From NCBI RefSeq assembly GCF_900107265.1, contig NZ_FNPJ01000024.1, forward strand, positions 1-38,385: a stretch of DNA of 38,385 bases. The letters are read 5' to 3'. The translations under genes were made by a program, and so were the position numbers. This DNA is from Nitrosomonas sp. Nm33. GTDB lineage: Bacteria; Pseudomonadota; Gammaproteobacteria; Burkholderiales; Nitrosomonadaceae. Positions 1 to 9,080 of the stretch are shown here, piece after piece. Numbering within the stretch: the first letter of the stretch is position 1; each line of letters starts with the position of its first letter. Under the pieces are notes generated by a model. That model had not been told where the DNA came from. It searched no databases and saw only the letters and a list, made by a program, of their open reading frames with translations.

Positions 1-404
1 TCAACTGGTAAACCACAACCATCAACCGCCAAATGAATCTTTGTAGTGTTACCCGCACGGCTTTTCCCGATGGCCTGCGGCTCTTGACCTACCGCGCCCG
101 CACTATGCTGATGCGCTTTAACGTAGCTGCCATCAATAAATTCCCACTCCCAATCTGGATCAATAATCAGTGCCTTGAAAATTCTGCTCCACTTGTTACT
201 TAATGACCAGGCATTGAATCTCTTGTAGATGGAATTCCAGCATCCAAACACCTCAGGTAAGTCTCGCCACGGACAACCAACCCGCATTCGGTATAGCATA
301 CCTTCTACTGTCATGCGCAAATTGCGCTTGTTATAAATCGCTTCTTGACGCAGAATCTTCTCCAGCTTCGACCAGAACTCATCGTTGAGCATCAATCGGG
401 GCAT
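1..404 (-). CDS. IS5-family transposase, N-terminal part (cut by window edge)
   Basis: Reading the minus strand from the ATG at 404 gives an open frame of 134 codons that runs off the window start. The product begins MPRLMLNDEFWSKLEK and contains GMLYRMRVGCPWRDLP, FIDGSYVKAHQH and AIGKSRAGNTTKIH. This is the usual N-terminal half of short IS5-type DDE transposases: a DUF4096-like domain, then the first catalytic Asp in FIDGSYVKAH. It would cut and paste the insertion sequence. The remaining catalytic Asp and Glu lie outside the window. Family assignment is from motif recognition. Confidence 0.9.
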   Translation of the reverse strand, partial: MPRLMLNDEFWSKLEKILRQEAIYNKRNLRMTVEGMLYRMRVGCPWRDLPEVFGCWNSIYKRFNAWSLSNKWSRIFKALIIDPDWEWEFIDGSYVKAHQHSAGAVGQEPQAIGKSRAGNTTKIHLAVDGCGLPV

Positions 405-497
405 CGCAAACTCGTTTTATCGGTGGTGTGAGAACACCTCAATATTACGAGTTTGCTTCTATTTATGAAATACTTATCTCAAAACGTCAACAGACCC
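1..497 (-). mobile_element. IS5-type insertion sequence, one end
   Basis: The transposase gene is followed outward by about 90 non-coding bases. These end near 497 in a terminus that reads GGGTCTGTTGACGTTTTGAG on the minus strand, plausible as the terminal inverted repeat. The other end lies outside the window, so the repeat and the target duplication cannot be confirmed. The exact boundary is an estimate. Confidence 0.6.
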
Positions 498-616
498 TAG
501 AAGGGTATCAGTATGAGCCTGAAGGGGGTACGTCTTTTTAACGGGAAATAATGGAAAATACTGTGTGCGAGAGAATTATTTCATGGCCTGGGTTTGGACA
601 CAGATACATCTTGGCA

Positions 617-1897
617 TCATAACTGCTGATTGATCAATTTCCGATAGGTGGTCGCGTGATGCTGAAGCAATAAATCAGGTTTATCCGATGAAGCAGGTGG
701 ATAAAGATTACCACCGCCACTTATCCCAAATACGGGAATCAGAGTACCACTCAATGTGTAATTCAACGAATTTACTGCCTGCTCCGGGATCTTAGCAATG
801 CCATCGAAATAAGAAGTGTCAATATTTTTAGCTTGTTCTAAGCTATAAAGCTTGTCGACTTTATTGGCAATGTGCTCTGCGAATAAATTACGAGCCCAGA
901 AAACAGCTTTCCCTGCTTTAGCCAATCCGTCGATCAATACACCGCTGGCGCCACGACCATGTCCTTGATTCTCACTTACTGCGTCAGCAATTGATTCCGC
1001 TATTGTTTGTTGATTGATCGGCAGTTGTGGCACAGCATCCAGATTGTTGTTTATTACAAACGCAGTTCCATGGTGTCCGGCGACGCGTGCGAAATCAAGC
1101 GCAAACTGATAATTACCGGGTTTAGGTTGTGCAAATACATAAGATTTTAAGGTAAGGCGTTTGTCTTTTAATTGATAACGATCAGTCGGATCTGTAATTG
1201 CGTAGTGCAGGTAGGCATGCACTAAAGTGCCAATAGCTGCACCTTGACTGTGCCCTGTTATAAATAACTTTGCACCCGGCGGTATTAAGCCTGAACGCAG
1301 CAAGTTAACAATACCTCGCTCATTGTCAAACAGCATCGAAAAGGCTGCATAAGCAAATCCTAAATGCACTTCCGCGCGGGGTGTAGTTGCAAATGTGATT
1401 GGCAAATTTCGGTTTTTAGGAAATTCAATACCGGAATCAGCAGGAATGGTCGTTGCCAGTACGTCATTAAGAATGCTGCGAGCTTGACCAACAGTACCGC
1501 GAATTGCCAGGGCATACTCATCACCTGCACTTTTTTGCAAAGCTATCCATGCGTTATTGAAGGGGCCAAAACCATTTTTTGTGGGATCATCCTTTTTACC
1601 CGCCCGGCTATCCTTAATAATTTTCCATTGACCAAGGTCGGGCTTAAATTCACTGTTATCAGGATGAGCATTTCTATCATCCTGATTATTAAGCTCGATA
1701 CAGAATTCCAGCAATTGCTTAGCTTCATTTGTTTTGAAACCTATGGTATCAACACGATGAGTGCGTTCATCACGTAATTGCTCTTTTACGACATCTTTTT
1801 CATTTATCATAGTTGCACATCCTAATAGTAATGAGGGAGGCATAAAAAAAGATTTTACTGGTCCTGATATGATGAGCTTAATAATGCTATTTCTCAT
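617..1897 (-). CDS. Class-3 lipase family lipoprotein
   Basis: An alpha/beta-hydrolase of the lipase class 3 type, expected to cleave ester bonds of lipids at the cell envelope. An upstream in-frame ATG at 1948 exists, but the ATG at 1897 is preferred. It has AGGA about ten bases upstream and places a lipoprotein signal at the N-terminus (MRNSIIKLI, then lipobox LLGC). The nucleophile elbow GHSQGAA is near residue 217, preceded by LFIT. A RGT oxyanion-type segment lies upstream (ALAIRGTVGQ). NNNLDAVPQLP supplies the probable catalytic Asp, and HHATTYRKL near the C-terminus the probable His. It lies on the same strand as the phospholipase gene upstream, with a 170-base gap. The substrate is unknown. 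Confidence 0.8.
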   Translation of the reverse strand: MRNSIIKLIISGPVKSFFMPPSLLLGCATMINEKDVVKEQLRDERTHRVDTIGFKTNEAKQLLEFCIELNNQDDRNAHPDNSEFKPDLGQWKIIKDSRAGKKDDPTKNGFGPFNNAWIALQKSAGDEYALAIRGTVGQARSILNDVLATTIPADSGIEFPKNRNLPITFATTPRAEVHLGFAYAAFSMLFDNERGIVNLLRSGLIPPGAKLFITGHSQGAAIGTLVHAYLHYAITDPTDRYQLKDKRLTLKSYVFAQPKPGNYQFALDFARVAGHHGTAFVINNNLDAVPQLPINQQTIAESIADAVSENQGHGRGASGVLIDGLAKAGKAVFWARNLFAEHIANKVDKLYSLEQAKNIDTSYFDGIAKIPEQAVNSLNYTLSGTLIPVFGISGGGNLYPPASSDKPDLLLQHHATTYRKLINQQL

Positions 1898-2120
1898 AGT
1901 CAGTTTTATCCTGATAAATCTTTGATAGATATTGTATTTATTTACCAAATAACTTCAATCAAGTTTTATATCTTCAAACAGCCACCTTAGTAGAAACCGC
2001 ATATTGGGGCGATTTGCTACTTCTCAGATCGACCTCACATCAGCCAGATTAATACTTGTTGCTAATCTTTACGTAAGTTTTAGCAGACTGGAGTACCTGC
2101 AACTTCCGAATAACTACAGG

Positions 2121-4292
2121 TTATTTGCGGCTCCAAACTTTTTCTAGTTCCGCTACTGAACTGCTTTGGTCTTGATTAAGTATTTCCCATGCGTTACGTA
2201 TGGCATCTTTTTGTTTTTTCGTAAGTGTCCAGGATAAGGGTGGAGTATAAGCTTTCTTTTCGTCTTTCAATGCAGTAGTGTATTGATCGATATTCTCATA
2301 TCCTGTTTGGGTAGGTATTTCGAAGAATGGAATGTTTTTTGGAAAAGAGATTTTGAAATCGAATATGTCAATATCTTTCGCAGTCCACTTTGTTTTCAGA
2401 TCGTTGACAATGTCCTCGTTCCGCTGCGCTTGTGTGGAATTACGCGCAGCTAAAACAGTCAGTAAGGGTCCAAAGAGACTCATAAGGAAGCCGACATTCT
2501 TTCGGGATGCTGTTTGTAGCGGTTCTTCATCCGGGAATGCGCGGATTTCGACGAGAAGCACACGCTCTATTTCCAATTCAACACGTTTAGGAAGCACTTG
2601 TTCATTCAACCAATCAACAGCAGAGACGATCCCGAAGTTATCGAAGAACCCACCATCAGCGACATGAAAAACTGGTGTTACCTTTGACTGACTATCGTCT
2701 TCCTCGCTATTGCGTGTTATCGGAGTGACATAAGGAAAAGTCGCTGAAAGCAAAGCTGCCGTGCTGGCATCCATATCGTGCTGAGGATAAAGGCGATTGA
2801 ATTCCAGACCCTCTAAAGGCTCTGTTGCGAAGGTCATCGGACTAATCAGATAATGCCGTCCGTCTTCCACAATCGTGGCATTGAAGACTGGTACCGGCAA
2901 TTTTCCCTGCTTGATAGGATCAACCCAATCGCGTAAGGTCGCATTAGGGCTCTTCATGAAGGATTTCCAATCAGTCTCGATCGCCGCCCCTCGATCGCGG
3001 GGTTGGGTGTGTAGAAATGGTAAACCAGAGAAACGCCAAAGATCGGGATACACTAAACCCCAACCAGTAGCGCCTAAGCTATCTTCAGTAGAAGCGTTGA
3101 AGATTGCATTGAGTTCAGAATCCTCGGGCGCACCCTCATTGCCGAAGCGGTCAAGGAAATGAAGCGTACCTACTGAGCCTCCTGAAACTGAGCTTATCAA
3201 GCCTATGGCTTGGGTAAAATCTTTACCCAACCGTTTTTGTAATCCAGTTAAGACCATGGAGGTCCAGCCTGCCGCCTGAATACCGCCGCCGCTTGCGCAG
3301 ACAACGACCAAAGTACGCCTCCCTTGTTGGTGCGCGAGCCGTTCTTTTAATGCTCCAATAAAATCATCGGGTTTGGGCGGTTCTGTGGGTGTTGGGCGGA
3401 TATCATAATAATGGTCGACTTTCCAAAGCTTGTAAGCGAGGGCAGATACAGCAAGGAAGGATAGCAAGACCGGTACGCGGTAGTAATCTAAGACGAACGT
3501 CAACAGACCGAATAGAAACGAAAATATTAGTAACAGGCCTAGCACATAAGATAGCGCAGGTAGTTGCCACCGATCCTTTTTGATTTTCGGACGATAGAGT
3601 AATAAACCAATCAGATAGAGGATAGTGCTGACAGCGAGAAAAGCACTAGCAGTTACAAGTCCTGGTGTCAGTTGGTCATCTTTTACAAGGCCCGCGCGTG
3701 CCTCACTTGGCAATATCGATATGATCATTAACAACATATCAGAAACCCAACTCACGGTTTCACCAGTACGCGCCCAGTATATGGCGCCCATGAGTAGCAG
3801 CGAAAGAATGGAGCCGATGGCTACACCAATTTTACGATCGGTATTTGACATTTCCTTGGATGCAGGACCCGATGACCAATAGGCGGCCCAAGCGGTAGGA
3901 AATGCCAGTATCAGCGCGAATAAGTAAGGCGTTAACGCATCATCCTGAAGGAGCGCCTCCAAGAGGGGGCAAGGGGAAACATTAAAGCGCGCTGCCGCAT
4001 TTGTACCAATAATACCGCCGATGATAACGATACCCAGGCCAGTCGCGACAGCCCCCGGGATCACCAGTGACATACGCCATTTGTTTTTAAGAACGAACAA
4101 ATTGCCAAGCATCGACGGCAGGAGATAGATACAAATTATGGGCAGCATGAAGAGCAATGCGCCGCTTATTAACGGAACACGCAAATAAAAAAGATATTGC
4201 AGCGTTTCGCCACCCCAGCGTATCAGCGAGAGCAATATCATGAATAAGATGCCTAATGTTAAATAGGTACTTTTTTTTCTATCGATGTCCAT
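2121..4292 (-). CDS. Membrane-anchored patatin-like phospholipase
   Basis: The N-terminal 300 residues hold about seven to eight hydrophobic segments. The C-terminal half is a patatin-type lipid acyl hydrolase with the oxyanion loop CASGGGIQAAG, the nucleophile elbow SSVSGGSVG (Ser-Gly-Gly) and the dyad aspartate in ADGGFFDNFG. It should therefore hydrolyse phospholipids or other lipid esters on one membrane face. The frame is open from an ATG at 4355, but the ATG at 4292 (MDIDRKKSTYL) is preferred because it leads directly into the first membrane segment and has AAGGG upstream, if at long spacing. Patatins fused to a multi-spanning membrane domain are known but poorly characterised. The gene sits upstream of the lipase on the same strand. 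Confidence 0.78.
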   Translation of the reverse strand: MDIDRKKSTYLTLGILFMILLSLIRWGGETLQYLFYLRVPLISGALLFMLPIICIYLLPSMLGNLFVLKNKWRMSLVIPGAVATGLGIVIIGGIIGTNAAARFNVSPCPLLEALLQDDALTPYLFALILAFPTAWAAYWSSGPASKEMSNTDRKIGVAIGSILSLLLMGAIYWARTGETVSWVSDMLLMIISILPSEARAGLVKDDQLTPGLVTASAFLAVSTILYLIGLLLYRPKIKKDRWQLPALSYVLGLLLIFSFLFGLLTFVLDYYRVPVLLSFLAVSALAYKLWKVDHYYDIRPTPTEPPKPDDFIGALKERLAHQQGRRTLVVVCASGGGIQAAGWTSMVLTGLQKRLGKDFTQAIGLISSVSGGSVGTLHFLDRFGNEGAPEDSELNAIFNASTEDSLGATGWGLVYPDLWRFSGLPFLHTQPRDRGAAIETDWKSFMKSPNATLRDWVDPIKQGKLPVPVFNATIVEDGRHYLISPMTFATEPLEGLEFNRLYPQHDMDASTAALLSATFPYVTPITRNSEEDDSQSKVTPVFHVADGGFFDNFGIVSAVDWLNEQVLPKRVELEIERVLLVEIRAFPDEEPLQTASRKNVGFLMSLFGPLLTVLAARNSTQAQRNEDIVNDLKTKWTAKDIDIFDFKISFPKNIPFFEIPTQTGYENIDQYTTALKDEKKAYTPPLSWTLTKKQKDAIRNAWEILNQDQSSSVAELEKVWSRK

Positions 4293-4355
4293 GCTTGCTT
4301 TTTCCCTTCTGCGAGATGTTATGAGCGAAATGTTGCTTATAAATGCGAATTGCAT

Positions 4356-4970
4356 GCTAGCGCTTTAATTACTTTAAGGCTTCAAAAGCTGCTCTAGTTA
4401 TTGCACTACCACTATCATTACGAGCTAATTAAGTATGTATATAAGCGGGTATAGAAGATATGGAAATTCCTTTTTTAGAATTAGAATTGTCAAAATTAAT
4501 GATTACTTCTGATTGGTAACCTATATCACTTTAAAACACTTAAATTTTAATCAAATTTGATATTACTATGTCATCAAATTAGATGGATATTTAAATATAT
4601 TTCGATGATATAGCTTCTAAAATAGTGAATATAATAATAGTGTAAATTATGTATTATTAAACTAAGAAAAAAGGAATCATGAAATTAATCAATATAAGAA
4701 TAATATATAAAATATGCTATCAACATTATGATTAAATTTTTTAATATTATTTTTTAATTTATATATTATTAATTACATTAATTGGATTTACTAAAGAAGC
4801 GTTTTTAACTAATTACTCTCCAAAATAAATCATAAAATCTACCCAATTGGGTTACGCTGCGGCATCAAAAAATCAAACCAACTGGCGATGAAAAGTTTTG
4901 AATGCCTTAAATGGGAAAACGATCCACCAATTCTGCTTAATTAAAAGAAAGACAACAGGAGAAAAAAGCT
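4356..4970. other. AT-rich intergenic region between divergent genes
   Basis: About 615 bases without a gene lie between the minus-strand phospholipase and the plus-strand di-haem cytochrome. The stretch from about 4430 to 4830 is conspicuously AT-rich, with many runs of A and T. It must hold both promoters, but no single promoter could be assigned with confidence. A strong AGGAG ribosome-binding site lies at its right end before 4971. Confidence 0.6.
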
Positions 4971-7013
4971 ATGAGTCGAATCAGACACCTTATGCCTATG
5001 TTGATGTTCGGGGTACTCGCGGGATGTAATGTAGAGCTTCCTGATAACCCTGTGCAGCTTAAGAATTACTGGGCTGATCAGGGATGGAGCAGCGAAGAGC
5101 GGCAATGGTTTCATCATGCTGAGCAAGGAACTAACACATTTGGTTTACCTTACGAATGGTTTAAGGCATTGGAGCAGCCAGAGCTTTCTTTTTCTGAAGT
5201 TGGATTATTTTCCGATCAAAACTATCTTGCCCGAATGGGGTTCATTCCTAGCCCAGCCTCGCTAGAAGATAAGGTACAGGCTGTCAAATACGGCTATCAA
5301 GAAAGCTCTCAAGCTAAAAAATACTCTCAATATGCAGATAAATCTTATAACGAAGCAAATCTGCCGGTAGGCTTTGCGGTAGGCGAAGAGTGGTTAGATC
5401 CGGCCACAGGGCAGCACTGGCCTATTCCTGGAACTGGTAAAAATGCGCGCAGCCTTGGTCTAACCTGTGCTGCCTGTCATACTGGTCAACTGGAATATGG
5501 GGATTACCGAATCTTGATCGATGGCGGACAAGGCATGATCAGTTTGGACAAAATCCGTGAGGCTTTGGGGTTGTCTATGGCATATACCAAATACTTACCC
5601 GGTCGCTTTGATCGTTTTGCCAAACGCGTACTGGGTGATGCCGATACTCCAGAAAACCGCAAAAAGCTTGAAAAGATGTTCAGCGATTTGTTGGACGCCG
5701 CCAAGGAACAAAGTGATCTTGAAACTGAAATGATCAAGAAGGGTGCGGCGGAGGGTTTTACTCGCCTCGATGCTTTGAATAGGATCGGCAACGAAGTATT
5801 TTCCAGTCAAATGAAAATCAAATCAAATATGTCTCCAATAGATGGGCCGGTGAGCTTTCCATTCCTTTGGAACGCTCCTTGGTTTGATTGGGTGCAATAT
5901 AACAGCTCGATCATGCAACCAATGGTTCGCAATGCAGGGGAAGCGATGGGGGTGAAAGGGATGGTCAACTTATCCAATCCAGAGAAAACGATCTTTTCCT
6001 CACACATTCCAATGCAAATTTTGCATGAAATGGAAATATTATTGGCTGGTGAAAAGAATCCCCTGGAAGCAAATCAGTTTGGCGGTTTACGTTCACCAGA
6101 ATGGAAAAATTTACCTTTGCCACCATTGAATGAAACTTTGGTTGTCAAAGGGCGTGAACTATATATGGGCAATCCCGACAACGGGCAGAAACCCTTGTGC
6201 GCTGGCTGTCATTTGCCCCCTATCAATTCTGACGAAATTTTCACTGCTAAATATTGGCAAGAACTAGGCGAGGGTCATAGTGAAAAATTCCTGGCGTTAA
6301 AGACTGTGCCTGTGAAAGAAATTGGCACAGATTGCAAAACGGCGTTTGGAATGGCTTATCGTACAGTAAGTACGCCAGAATTCATCCGCATTCCCAATAG
6401 TGGAACGGTAATTCCACCTTTCTCGGAAGAACAAACTCCCCATGATTGTCCTCAACCTAGTTCCTCAGGCAAGACTCCTGCGGACGGACATAAGATTACC
6501 AATTTTGGTATAGCTTTAGGCGATGTAGTTGAGGCAACTAAAAACAACTGGTACCAGGATAACAACAAAAGTAATGATGAACGAGTTGCATTGGACGGTA
6601 ACCGGCCCAATGGAATTCGCGCTGTGATTGATGATGTTCCTGTTTATAAGGCTCGACCTTTAAATGGTGTTTGGTCGACGGCTCCTTTTTTGCATAATGG
6701 TTCTATACCTAATCTCTATTTACTGCTATCTACTCAGGCAGAACGTGATGCAGAGGCCTCCAAGTTTTACTTGGGTAGTCGCGAGTTTGATGCCAAGTAC
6801 GTAGGATTTAAATACAGAGCTGAAGGCGGTCCGCACTTGTCCGATGTTGAGCTGCTACGTAACACAAAAGGATTGTTCTTGCTAAATACGAAGCTACCGG
6901 GTAACCGCAATACTGGGCATTTGTTTACTGATGATAAGATTGCTGGACGTATAGGACCAAAGTTAAGTGAAGAAGAGCGCTTTGCAATCATCGAGTTTTT
7001 GAAATCGCTTTAA
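4971..7013 (+). CDS. Di-haem cytochrome c peroxidase/RoxA-like lipoprotein
   Basis: This 680-residue protein begins with a lipoprotein signal (MSRIRHLMPMLMFGVLAGC, Cys19), so it should be anchored outside the inner membrane. It has two haem c motifs, CAACH at residues 166-170 and CAGCH at 410-414. Size and spacing fit the bacterial di-haem cytochrome c peroxidase superfamily (CcpA/MauG). The layout of about 680 residues with haem sites near 170 and 410 resembles the rubber oxygenase RoxA. An aromatic stretch FPFLWNAPWFDWVQY lies between the haems. The start is supported by AGGAG nine bases upstream. It is followed by a stem-loop at 7030. Peroxidase or oxygenase activity is inferred from the family; the substrate is unknown. 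Confidence 0.8.
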   Translation: MSRIRHLMPMLMFGVLAGCNVELPDNPVQLKNYWADQGWSSEERQWFHHAEQGTNTFGLPYEWFKALEQPELSFSEVGLFSDQNYLARMGFIPSPASLEDKVQAVKYGYQESSQAKKYSQYADKSYNEANLPVGFAVGEEWLDPATGQHWPIPGTGKNARSLGLTCAACHTGQLEYGDYRILIDGGQGMISLDKIREALGLSMAYTKYLPGRFDRFAKRVLGDADTPENRKKLEKMFSDLLDAAKEQSDLETEMIKKGAAEGFTRLDALNRIGNEVFSSQMKIKSNMSPIDGPVSFPFLWNAPWFDWVQYNSSIMQPMVRNAGEAMGVKGMVNLSNPEKTIFSSHIPMQILHEMEILLAGEKNPLEANQFGGLRSPEWKNLPLPPLNETLVVKGRELYMGNPDNGQKPLCAGCHLPPINSDEIFTAKYWQELGEGHSEKFLALKTVPVKEIGTDCKTAFGMAYRTVSTPEFIRIPNSGTVIPPFSEEQTPHDCPQPSSSGKTPADGHKITNFGIALGDVVEATKNNWYQDNNKSNDERVALDGNRPNGIRAVIDDVPVYKARPLNGVWSTAPFLHNGSIPNLYLLLSTQAERDAEASKFYLGSREFDAKYVGFKYRAEGGPHLSDVELLRNTKGLFLLNTKLPGNRNTGHLFTDDKIAGRIGPKLSEEERFAIIEFLKSL

Positions 7014-7029
7014 GCATCTAACAACGAGT

Positions 7030-7063
7030 AAGCTGGAAACAGATTTCATTCTGTTTTTAGCTT
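7030..7063 (+). terminator. Stem-loop after the di-haem cytochrome gene
   Basis: AAGCTGGAAACAGA pairs with TCTGTTTTTAGCTT across a six-base loop, giving a 14-bp stem with two G-U pairs, 17 bases past the stop codon. No long U-tract follows the stem, so it is either an imperfect intrinsic terminator or an mRNA-stabilising hairpin. Confidence 0.5.
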
Positions 7064-7320
7064 GCCTGTCAAAGAGGCAACATTAAACTGATTTTAACAA
7101 GCGCTGGCTGCTTGATAAATTGTGATCCAGAAATCAAGAAGAGGAAGATCAACGAGATAACCAAAAGTAGCGTTTCTTTCTGTTAGTGAAGAAGTCATTG
7201 GTGGTTGAAGGTGTTATAGGCAACTGTGAAGTATTAGCAATATCAACAAGTATCTGCTTTGCATGGGGTGTTTTACTTATGTTTACTGAAAATACGCGTT
7301 TAGGGAGAAAAGGAAAAGTT
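7064..7320. other. Intergenic leader before the small secreted protein
   Basis: An open frame runs in from 7186 and joins the secreted-protein gene, but its N-terminal extension has no signal sequence at its front. The sequence holds no recognisable gene. It most likely carries the promoter for the 7321 gene. Confidence 0.4.
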
Positions 7321-7785
7321 ATGAAAAGCAAAGTGATTTCAACAGGGGTTAAATTTTGTTGTGCCATGTTAGTATCATTCGCTGTTGCCGCTGGCGCAGA
7401 AGCAGCATGCACGAATAAAACTCTCCGGGGAGACTATGGTTCCACTTGTTTAGGAACAGTCAATAACGGTGCGGTCAATGTGGCGCTGGTTGGGAAATTC
7501 TCGTTTGATGGTAATGGCACGGGCTCCGCCGTAGATACAGCGAGCATTGCTGGTAATATATTTCGGGATCGTAATATAACATTGACTTACAATATTGAAT
7601 CTTCATGCCGTGGAACGGCAACACTTACTATTGTCAACCCATCAGGTTTCAATCCTACAAATTTCGACCTGGTTTTGACTGATAAAGATGGCATCACGGG
7701 AGGACGCATCGCTACGGAGGTCCAGGCGATAGAAATTGATAGTGGCAGTTTAGTTACATGTGCGCTGACGAGAATCGAGCAGTAG
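7321..7785 (+). CDS. Small secreted protein of unknown function
   Basis: A 154-residue product with a clear Sec signal peptide (MKSKVISTGVKFCCAMLVSF, then AVAAGAEAA with a probable cut before CTNKT). The ATG at 7321 is chosen over the in-frame start at 7186 because GGAGAAAAGG lies just upstream and the signal peptide starts here. The mature part is rich in Gly, Asn and Thr and predicted to be beta-rich (FSFDGNGTGS, GRIATEVQAIEI). It has four cysteines that could pair in the periplasm. No family was recognised. It ends 32 bases before the P450 gene and may be co-transcribed with it. Confidence 0.65.
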   Translation: MKSKVISTGVKFCCAMLVSFAVAAGAEAACTNKTLRGDYGSTCLGTVNNGAVNVALVGKFSFDGNGTGSAVDTASIAGNIFRDRNITLTYNIESSCRGTATLTIVNPSGFNPTNFDLVLTDKDGITGGRIATEVQAIEIDSGSLVTCALTRIEQ

Positions 7786-7817
7786 TCAAAATTATCATTA
7801 TGCTGAAGGATTAAGCT

Positions 7818-9080
7818 ATGTCATTCTTATCAGAATTTAGCAGGACCGAGGTCGGACCGAAACAGGCCCAATTATTCAACATTTGGGTACGGCAACATAC
7901 GCTGGAATTATTCGCCGAGCTGCGTGCGAATGAACCTAATTTTGCCGTTACTGCAAAAGGACCTATCGTAGTGACCCGGTTCCGTGATGTACAAGAAGTG
8001 TTATCACGGCCAACCGTCTTCACGGTGCGTGGTTATGCGCCCAAAATGGACCCCTCCGTCGGGCCTTACATGTTGGCGCGAGATGATACTGTACTGAACC
8101 AGCGTGATAAATCCGTTATGTGGACCATGTTGCGGCGGGAAGATTTACCTAATGTCCGTAAAATGGTAGCGGATCTGGCCGATAAAGCCATTACCGCAGG
8201 TTTGTCGCAAGGAAGATTGGAAGTGGTGTCCAATGTATCGCGCAAAGTCATCCTCCAAATGACCGGGGCGTACTCGGGATTCCCTGGCCCCGATATCGAA
8301 ACCATGATGCGCTGGTCTCGAGCCACTCAAAACGATATGTTCCACAATTTTCCGCAAAACGACGAGACCGTGCATCAAGCCTCGGTACAGGCAGGAGCAG
8401 AGATGCGCGCCTATTTGCAGGAATTGATACCACAGCGTCGAGCTGAGTTGGAGAAGAATCCAGAGCTTGATGATACACTGTCACGCCTTCTGAAAACCAA
8501 ATTCCCTGATATTGTTGGCTTTAACGAAGAACGTATCATCTCGAATGTCATGGGCCTGCTGGTTGGCGCGGGAGAAACCTCGTCTGCAGCAATCGTACAA
8601 TCGCTGGATGTTTTGCTAGATCGCCCTAACGAATTTAATCTGGCAAAACAGGCCGCGCAGGATGGCAATGATGAATTGCTCAGTAATATTGTATGGGAAG
8701 CATTGCGCTTCAAACCACAGGCGCCATTTGTGGTCAGAATTTGTGCCGAACCCTATACTATCGCTGCGGGGAGTACACGGGCCGTGACAGTGCAACCTGG
8801 TATGGTGGTGCTGGCTTCGATTGCTTCCGCTATGCACGATGAGAATGAATTAGTGCATCCCAACGAATTCTGCACGGATCGACCAGACTATCATTACATG
8901 CACCTGGGCTATGGCCATCATCGCTGTCTCGGCGATCATATCAGTAAGGTACAGGTTCCCGAGATCATGAAACGCCTGTTGCTCCGGAAAGGTTTGCGAC
9001 GTTCACCTGATGATTTGGGTAGACTGGATTTTAAAGGTGGTTCGTTTCCGGAAGCATTTTATGTCGATATGGACAGTTAG
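7818..9080 (+). CDS. Cytochrome P450
   Basis: A 420-residue soluble P450 that should insert oxygen into an organic substrate using electrons from a ferredoxin or similar partner; none is encoded nearby. The haem-ligand loop is YGHHRCLG with Cys370. The ExxR motif of helix K is EALR at 294-297. The I-helix motif is VGAGETSS at 250-256, where Glu-Thr takes the usual acid-Thr place. The Phe of the common FxxGxxxC loop is replaced (HLGYGHHRC). The start has AAGGA upstream. It follows the secreted protein closely; the two and the upstream di-haem cytochrome lie in one orientation and could serve a common oxidative pathway. The substrate is not predictable. Confidence 0.9.
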   Translation: MSFLSEFSRTEVGPKQAQLFNIWVRQHTLELFAELRANEPNFAVTAKGPIVVTRFRDVQEVLSRPTVFTVRGYAPKMDPSVGPYMLARDDTVLNQRDKSVMWTMLRREDLPNVRKMVADLADKAITAGLSQGRLEVVSNVSRKVILQMTGAYSGFPGPDIETMMRWSRATQNDMFHNFPQNDETVHQASVQAGAEMRAYLQELIPQRRAELEKNPELDDTLSRLLKTKFPDIVGFNEERIISNVMGLLVGAGETSSAAIVQSLDVLLDRPNEFNLAKQAAQDGNDELLSNIVWEALRFKPQAPFVVRICAEPYTIAAGSTRAVTVQPGMVVLASIASAMHDENELVHPNEFCTDRPDYHYMHLGYGHHRCLGDHISKVQVPEIMKRLLLRKGLRRSPDDLGRLDFKGGSFPEAFYVDMDS

